DNA from: Ruminococcus sp. UBA4385
GTDB lineage: Bacteria > Bacillota_A > Clostridia > Oscillospirales > Ruminococcaceae
NCBI GenBank assembly: GCA_002391065.1
Contig: DGRP01000045.1
Location: 1-10,169, forward strand
Reading direction: 5' to 3'
Length of the DNA: 10,169 bases
Shown here: one piece after another, positions 6,550 through 10,169 of the stretch
Numbering within the stretch: position 1 is the stretch's first letter
How the letters are laid out: each line of letters opens with the position of its first letter
Program-made: the position numbers and the translations under genes
The notes under the pieces: model-generated
The model's input: only the letters and a program-made list of their open reading frames with translations
Told to the model about the DNA's origin: nothing
Databases searched by the model: none

Positions 6550-6646
6550 ATCACTTGTGAAACGGTCAATAAGAAATCGGCATTCGCCACACAGCATAAG
6601 CTATGATAAGCGCCGTTTGTCTTATATTTGTTTAGCCGCAGGTGAT
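6550..6646 (+). promoter_or_regulatory. candidate antiterminator pairing
   Basis: ATCACTTGTG (6550-6559) can pair with CGCAGGTGAT (6637-6646), ten continuous pairs including two G-U. This uses most of the 5' arm of the terminator. In a nested fold it is also incompatible with the TATAAGA/TCTTATA helix (6529-6535 with 6620-6626). The RNA can therefore switch between a closed upstream helix plus terminator (off) and an antiterminator (on). Confidence 0.5.
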
Positions 6647-6673
6647 GTACGTCTTAACATCGCCTGCTTTTTT
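6638..6673 (+). terminator. intrinsic terminator inside the operon leader, before the decarboxylase start
   Basis: GCAGGTGATGT (6638-6648) pairs with ACATCGCCTGC (6657-6667) in an 11-bp stem with one G-U pair and an 8-base loop, followed at once by six T (6668-6673). It ends 33 bases before the ATG at 6707, in the same transcript. A good terminator here means expression of the operon must depend on read-through or antitermination. Confidence 0.87.
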
Positions 6674-6706
6674 GTTGGTAATTTGTTTTCGATCAGAGGG
6701 ATCAGT

Positions 6707-8158
6707 ATGGATATAGAAAGACAGAAATCAGCGCCCGTTTATGAGGCTCTTGAAAGGTTCAGAAGGCAGAGAGTTGTGCCGTTTGATGTGCCCGGTCACA
6801 AAAGAGGGCGGGGAAACCCCGAGCTTGTGAAGCTTCTGGGAGAAAAATGCGTGGGACTTGATGTAAATTCCATGAAGCCCCTTGATAATCTCTGTCACCC
6901 TACCTCAGTTATCTATGAGGCTGAGCAGCTTGCTGCAGAGGCATTCGGAGCTGCGCACGCTTACTTTATGGTGGGCGGAACTACCTCGGCAGTGCAGAGC
7001 ATGGTGCTGACAGCCTGCAAGGCAGGAGATAAAATAATCCTGCCGAGAAACGTTCACAGGAGCGTTATCAATGCTCTCGTTCTATGCGGTGCAGAGCCGG
7101 TCTACGTTGACCCCGATGTTGATGAGCATATAGGGATTGCCCTCGGAATGGAGCTCGGAAAGCTCAGAAAAGCCCTTGATGAGCACCCCGAGGCTGTGGC
7201 TGTCCTTGTGAACAACCCCACCTATTACGGTATCTGCTCGGATATGCGCTCGATAACAAGGCTTGCCCACGAAAGGGGCATGATGGTGCTTGTTGACGAA
7301 GCTCACGGAACGCACCTTTCGTTCAATGAGAAGCTGCCTGTTTCGGCTATTGCGGCAGGTGCGGATATGGCGGCCGTAAGTATGCACAAGTCGGGAGGAA
7401 GCCTGACCCAGAGCTCGATACTGCTTCTCGGCGAGGGTGTGAATACACGCTATGTCGAGCAGATAATAAACCTTACCCAGACAACAAGCGCAAGCTATCT
7501 TCTGCTGTCGAGCCTTGATATTTCAAGGCGAAACCTTGCTCTCAGAGGGCGTGAATCCTTTGAAAAGGTAGCTCAGATGGCTGAATACGCAAGAGAAGAG
7601 ATAAACTCCATAGGCGGCTATTATGCCTACGGAAAAGACCTTGTAAACGGCAGCAGCATTTTTGATTACGACGTAACAAAGCTCTCGGTTTACACGAGAG
7701 ATATAGGTCTTACGGGAATTGAGGTCTATGACCTTCTGCGTGACGAATATGACATTCAGATAGAGTTCGGAGATATAGGAAATATTCTCGCTTATATCAG
7801 TATCGGCGACAGAATACAGGACATTGAAAGGCTTGTGGGCGCACTTGAGGACATAAAAAGGCTTTACTCAAAGCCGACCTCAAAGCTTCACAATGCGGAG
7901 TTTATAACACCTATTGTTGCGGCAACCCCTCAGAAGGCCTTCTACTCGGAAAAGGAGCTCATTCCGATCGAGAAAACTCCCGGAAGGATCTGCGGAGAGT
8001 TCGTAATGTGCTATCCCCCCGGGATACCGATACTTGCGCCCGGCGAGATGGTAACAGAGGAGATAGTCAGCTATATCCTCTATGCAAAGGAAAAGGGCTG
8101 CTCTATGCAGGGGCCCGAGGACGGAGAGCTGAGAAAGCTCAATGTTCTGCGTGAATGA
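6707..8158 (+). CDS. speA: ornithine/lysine/arginine decarboxylase, short Gram-positive type; probably arginine decarboxylase
   Basis: This 483-residue PLP enzyme has the aminotransferase fold typical of Bacillus SpeA (about 490 residues). VPGHKRG (28-34) lies near the N-terminus. The PLP-binding region includes VGGTTSAVQSM (89-99), DEAHG (197-201), whose Asp contacts the pyridine nitrogen, and SMHKSGGSLTQSS (225-237), whose Lys228 forms the Schiff base. CYPPGIPILAPGE (435-447) marks the C-terminal domain. An open frame continues upstream to a GTG at 6557, but that would cross the leader terminator. The ATG at 6707 has AGAGGG six bases upstream and fits the family start. It likely decarboxylates arginine to agmatine, the entry to polyamines by the plant-like route. 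Lysine or ornithine cannot be excluded from sequence alone. It is first in an operon with spermidine synthase. Confidence 0.9.
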   Translation: MDIERQKSAPVYEALERFRRQRVVPFDVPGHKRGRGNPELVKLLGEKCVGLDVNSMKPLDNLCHPTSVIYEAEQLAAEAFGAAHAYFMVGGTTSAVQSMVLTACKAGDKIILPRNVHRSVINALVLCGAEPVYVDPDVDEHIGIALGMELGKLRKALDEHPEAVAVLVNNPTYYGICSDMRSITRLAHERGMMVLVDEAHGTHLSFNEKLPVSAIAAGADMAAVSMHKSGGSLTQSSILLLGEGVNTRYVEQIINLTQTTSASYLLLSSLDISRRNLALRGRESFEKVAQMAEYAREEINSIGGYYAYGKDLVNGSSIFDYDVTKLSVYTRDIGLTGIEVYDLLRDEYDIQIEFGDIGNILAYISIGDRIQDIERLVGALEDIKRLYSKPTSKLHNAEFITPIVAATPQKAFYSEKELIPIEKTPGRICGEFVMCYPPGIPILAPGEMVTEEIVSYILYAKEKGCSMQGPEDGELRKLNVLRE

Positions 8159-8162
8159 TCGG

Positions 8163-8179
8163 AAGGAGTGGTCTTTTTG
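8163..8179 (+). promoter_or_regulatory. ribosome binding site and TTG start of spermidine synthase
   Basis: AAGGAG (8163-8168) lies eight bases before TTG (8177-8179). The alternative in-frame GTG at 8168 overlaps this site and cannot use it, so TTG is preferred. The resulting N-terminus, MDFWFSEYHT, fits the usual SpeE start. Confidence 0.7.
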
Positions 8180-9046
8180 GATTTCTGGTTTTCGGAATAC
8201 CATACCGACAATGTAAAAATGTCGATAAGAGTTGAAAAACAGCTTTTCTCGGGAGAAAGCGATTTTCAGCGCATAGATGTGTTTGAATCAGAGGAGTTCG
8301 GAAGGTTTCTTACTTCCGACGGAAGCGTTATCTTCTCCGAAAAGGACGAGTTCACCTATGACGAGATGATAGTTCACGTTCCTATGGCTGTACACCCGAA
8401 TGTAAAGAAGGTGCTGGTTATAGGCGGCGGTGACGGCGGTGTTGCCCGTGAGCTCAGCTATTACGATGAGATAGAGGACATTGATGTGGTAGAGCCTGAT
8501 GAGCTTTTCGTGACGGTCTGCCGTGAATTCTTCCCCGATAACGCAAGGGGGCTTGATGACCCCAGAGTGCGCCTGCACTACCGTGACGGTCTGCGCTTTC
8601 TGAGAGGAAAAACCAATGAGTATGACCTCATAATAAACGATTCTACCGACCCTCTCGGACATACGGCCGGCCTTTTCACGAAGGAGTTTTACGGCTCATG
8701 CTACAAAGCTCTCAAGGAGGACGGTATCATGGTATATCAGCACGGAAGCCCCTTCTTCGATGAAGACGAGGAAAACTGCCGTGCAATGCACAGAAAGGCT
8801 TTCAAAAGCTTCCCGATAAGCCGTGTTTATCAGGCGCATATACCAACCTGCCCGTCGGGCTACTGGCTGTTCGGCTTTGCAAGCAAAAAGTACCACCCGA
8901 TAAATGACCTTGATGAAAAACGCTGGAAGGAGCGTCACATCAAGACATGGTATTATACAGTAAACCTGCATAAGGGTGCGTTTATGATACCCAAGTACGT
9001 TGAGGACCTTCTTGAAGAGGAAGAGGGCAAAAGCTTAAATAAATAA
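8177..9046 (+). CDS. speE: spermidine synthase (polyamine aminopropyltransferase)
   Basis: This 289-residue cytoplasmic enzyme transfers an aminopropyl group from decarboxylated S-adenosylmethionine to putrescine or a related amine. An N-terminal beta domain (1-60, WFSEYHTDNVKMSIRVEKQL) is followed by a Rossmann methyltransferase-like domain. This carries GGGDGG (83-88) for the nucleoside substrate, VEPDEL (106-111) at the ribose-binding acid, and NDSTDPLG (154-161) with the Asp pair (155, 158) of the active site. TCPSGYWLFGFASKK (224-238) is typical of the Gram-positive subfamily. Two positions differ from the forms I expect: EPD rather than E-I-D at 107-109, and QHGSPFF rather than QxESPF at 188-194; these may bear on acceptor specificity. 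The gene starts 18 bp after the decarboxylase stop. No speD for the cosubstrate is in the window. Confidence 0.92.
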   Translation: MDFWFSEYHTDNVKMSIRVEKQLFSGESDFQRIDVFESEEFGRFLTSDGSVIFSEKDEFTYDEMIVHVPMAVHPNVKKVLVIGGGDGGVARELSYYDEIEDIDVVEPDELFVTVCREFFPDNARGLDDPRVRLHYRDGLRFLRGKTNEYDLIINDSTDPLGHTAGLFTKEFYGSCYKALKEDGIMVYQHGSPFFDEDEENCRAMHRKAFKSFPISRVYQAHIPTCPSGYWLFGFASKKYHPINDLDEKRWKERHIKTWYYTVNLHKGAFMIPKYVEDLLEEEEGKSLNK

Positions 9047-9064
9047 ACGGGAGAGATAATACAA

Positions 9065-9595
9065 ATGGGATTTTTCGGTTTGTTTTCTAAAAAAGAAAAA
9101 CAGGAAAGCGCTCCCGAGCAGGAGCGTTTATATAAAGAAACACCCTTCGGAAGATTTATATATGTGGAGTACGGCGATGAACACGGCTATGAGGGAGATA
9201 TCCCCTGGGAGCAAAACATAGGCAAGGAGTTTCCCGAGGTGTCGGTATTTTTCCAGACCGACAGCGTGGACACAACCGAGGCAAATGTAACCTACGGAAG
9301 GCTTGAAAAGCTCCTCGGCGACCCGCAGCGTACCGACTTTGAGATAAAGCATGATCTGGCACAGCATTTCCTTTTCAGGGAGGGCATGGTCAAGGAAGGC
9401 TCGCCCCTTGAAGAGATCATTGACGGGCTGGAGATCGAAGGCTTTCATCTGTACAGCAATGAAACACATATCATGGTGCTGGGCGATATTTTCGTAAGTG
9501 AGCTATATATGGCAATACTTCCCGACGGCACAAAAGAAGCAAGATATATTTCTTATGATGACGGAAACCCCGTCACAGAAAAGATAGGAGGATAA
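9065..9595 (+). CDS. 176-residue protein of unknown function in the polyamine operon
   Basis: This acidic, soluble protein starts at an ATG about 11 bases after GGGAG, 18 bp downstream of speE, and ends three bases before the next ATG, so it is translated within the operon. I do not recognise it. Residues 1-20 (MGFFGLFSKKEKQESAPEQE) form a short hydrophobic and basic lead that is likely disordered. The rest looks like a mixed alpha/beta single domain: FGRFIYVEYGDEHGYEGDIP, an internal helical part (TYGRLEKLLGDPQRTDFEIK), and LYSNETHIMVLGDIFVSELY near the C-terminus, with several aromatic and acidic residues. It has one membrane-like stretch at most and no clear catalytic motif. Its general look recalls small DUF proteins such as DUF2004 or immunity-type proteins, but I would not assign it. 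Position suggests a role tied to polyamine synthesis. Confidence 0.8.
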   Translation: MGFFGLFSKKEKQESAPEQERLYKETPFGRFIYVEYGDEHGYEGDIPWEQNIGKEFPEVSVFFQTDSVDTTEANVTYGRLEKLLGDPQRTDFEIKHDLAQHFLFREGMVKEGSPLEEIIDGLEIEGFHLYSNETHIMVLGDIFVSELYMAILPDGTKEARYISYDDGNPVTEKIGG

Positions 9596-9598
9596 ATT

Positions 9599-10169
9599 AT
9601 GAGATTACTGGTTATAGGCTGCGGCGGAGTTGCAACTGTCGCAATTTACAAGTGCTGTGAGAACCCTCTGTTTACTGAGATCTGCATAGCAAGCAGAACA
9701 GTTTCAAAGTGCGAGGCTCTCGCAGAAAAGCTGAAGGACAAGACTAAAGCTGTGCTAACTACCGCAAAGGTAGATGCTGACAGCTTTGATTCGCTTGTTG
9801 CCCTAATGAAGGAGTACAAGCCCCACACAGTACTGAATGTGGCTCTTCCCTATCAGGACCTGACTATTATGGATGCCTGCCTTGAATGCGGTGCAAACTA
9901 TGTCGATACCGCAAACTATGAGGCTGAGGACACAGATGACCCCGAGTGGAGAGCTATCTATGAGAAGAGATGCAGGGAAAAGGGCTTCACGGCTTACTTT
10001 GACTATAGCTGGCAGTGGGCTTACAAGGAGAAGTTTGAGAAGGCAGGTCTGACAGCGCTCCTCGGAACCGGATTTGACCCCGGTGTTACTCAGGTGTTCA
10101 GCGCTTACGCTCTGAAGCACTACTTTGACGAGATACACTACATTGACATTCTCGACTGCAACGGCGGCG
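9599..10169 (+). CDS. saccharopine dehydrogenase-like enzyme, probably carboxy(nor)spermidine dehydrogenase (partial, 3' end beyond window)
   Basis: The ATG at 9599 follows AGGAGG (9586-9591) by seven bases and the previous stop by three. The frame stays open for 190 codons to the right edge, about half of the usual length of near 400. The N-terminus is an NADPH-binding Rossmann fold, MRLLVIGCGGVATVAIYKCC, with GxGGVA at 7-12 and ASRT at 30-33, which would hold the 2'-phosphate side. VLNVALPYQDLTIMDACLEC (78-97), NYVDTANYE (99-107) and GTGFDPGVTQVF (156-167) are typical of the carboxyspermidine/carboxynorspermidine dehydrogenase branch rather than lysine-pathway enzymes. That family condenses aspartate semialdehyde with a diamine and reduces the imine. 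The substrate may be putrescine, diaminopropane or agmatine and cannot be fixed here. A decarboxylase partner (NspC-like) is expected just beyond the edge. The polyamine operon context supports this call. Confidence 0.83.
   Translation, partial: MRLLVIGCGGVATVAIYKCCENPLFTEICIASRTVSKCEALAEKLKDKTKAVLTTAKVDADSFDSLVALMKEYKPHTVLNVALPYQDLTIMDACLECGANYVDTANYEAEDTDDPEWRAIYEKRCREKGFTAYFDYSWQWAYKEKFEKAGLTALLGTGFDPGVTQVFSAYALKHYFDEIHYIDILDCNGG

Larger units (their letters stand above)
6391..6673 (+). ncRNA. structured leader RNA of the polyamine operon, candidate riboswitch or attenuator
   Basis: The predicted transcript from about 6391 has little coding potential and many local helices. In the 5' half: TCGG/CCGA (6393-6396 with 6403-6406); CGACCT/GGGTCG (6414-6419 with 6467-6472) enclosing GGGCTT/AAGCCC (6428-6433 with 6449-6454); GCAGC/GCTGC (6483-6487 with 6495-6499); TTGAG/CTCAA (6508-6512 with 6520-6524). 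In the 3' half, TATAAGA/TCTTATA (6529-6535 with 6620-6626), extendable by CAAA/TTTG (6522-6525 with 6627-6630; CAAA overlaps the 3' arm of the TTGAG/CTCAA hairpin), encloses AAACGG/CCGTTT (6560-6565 with 6613-6618). The last helix set sits just before an intrinsic terminator. I looked for hallmarks of T-box, lysine, guanidine-I, SAM-I, cobalamin and FMN RNAs and did not see them. Pairings are by eye, without energy calculation or covariation. Confidence 0.6.

Noticed and set aside
6535..6606. 23-codon plus-strand frame from the ATG at 6535 inside the leader
   Set aside because: It has no ribosome binding site and overlaps the helices that form the proposed switch. There is no other sign of translation.
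6391..6640. Known riboswitch or stable RNA (T-box, lysine, guanidine-I, SAM-I, cobalamin, FMN, SRP RNA, tmRNA, RNase P)
   Set aside because: None of the conserved core strings I know for these classes was seen. This is an eye search only, and a covariance search could still find a match.
6557..6706. In-frame GTG extension of the decarboxylase by 50 residues
   Set aside because: It would run through the leader terminator, lacks a ribosome binding site and is absent from the family. The ATG at 6707 is preferred.
1..10169. CRISPR arrays, tRNA or rRNA genes, insertion sequences, integrase
   Set aside because: No regularly spaced repeats, no tRNA-like cloverleaf or rRNA segments, and no transposase or integrase motifs were seen in the window.

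Overview
The window looks like chromosomal DNA from a gut or rumen Clostridia species, most likely of the Ruminococcus/Oscillospiraceae type. The evidence is a moderate G+C content, strong AGGAGG-type ribosome binding sites, sigma-A promoters with 17-nt spacers, the look of the decarboxylase and spermidine synthase proteins, and a G+C-rich intergenic repeat of a kind I associate with these genomes. The assignment is by impression, not by database comparison.

Left part (1-3042, all on the minus strand). Reading leftwards from the middle there is a membrane-anchored SpoIIE/RsbU-type PP2C phosphatase with an outside sensor domain and HAMP (1231-3042). It is followed by a short ECF-like sigma factor (586-1056) with its own promoter, a small very basic protein (322-558), and the start of a TrbC/VirB2-like pilin that runs off the left edge (1-287). 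The last three genes are closely spaced and look like the start of an operon, possibly for a type IV secretion or conjugation-like apparatus.

Middle (3043-5976). A divergent promoter region with a perfect 12-bp palindrome between the two promoters separates the phosphatase from a plus-strand gene for a 901-residue soluble protein. That protein is strongly helical and charged, has an Asn/Gln-rich linker near residues 640-710, and belongs to no family I recognise. It ends at a strong hairpin (5990-6016), followed by a G+C-rich repeat-like block.

Right part (6356-10169, plus strand). This is a polyamine biosynthesis operon: an ornithine/lysine/arginine decarboxylase of the short Gram-positive type (6707-8158, probably arginine decarboxylase), spermidine synthase speE (8177-9046, TTG start), an unknown 176-residue protein (9065-9595), and a saccharopine-dehydrogenase-like enzyme, probably carboxy(nor)spermidine dehydrogenase (9599 to the right edge). 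The first enzyme would make agmatine or another diamine precursor. SpeE uses decarboxylated S-adenosylmethionine, and the dehydrogenase would use aspartate semialdehyde, so two chemically different aminopropyl-transfer routes appear in one operon.

The most interesting element is the operon leader. A near-perfect extended -10 promoter (6356-6384) is followed by about 315 nt of untranslated RNA with several hairpins. It ends in an intrinsic terminator (6638-6673) that lies before the start codon, and an upstream segment (6550-6559) can pair with the terminator's 5' arm. This is the layout of a transcription-attenuation riboswitch or attenuator, and I could not match it to a known class by eye.
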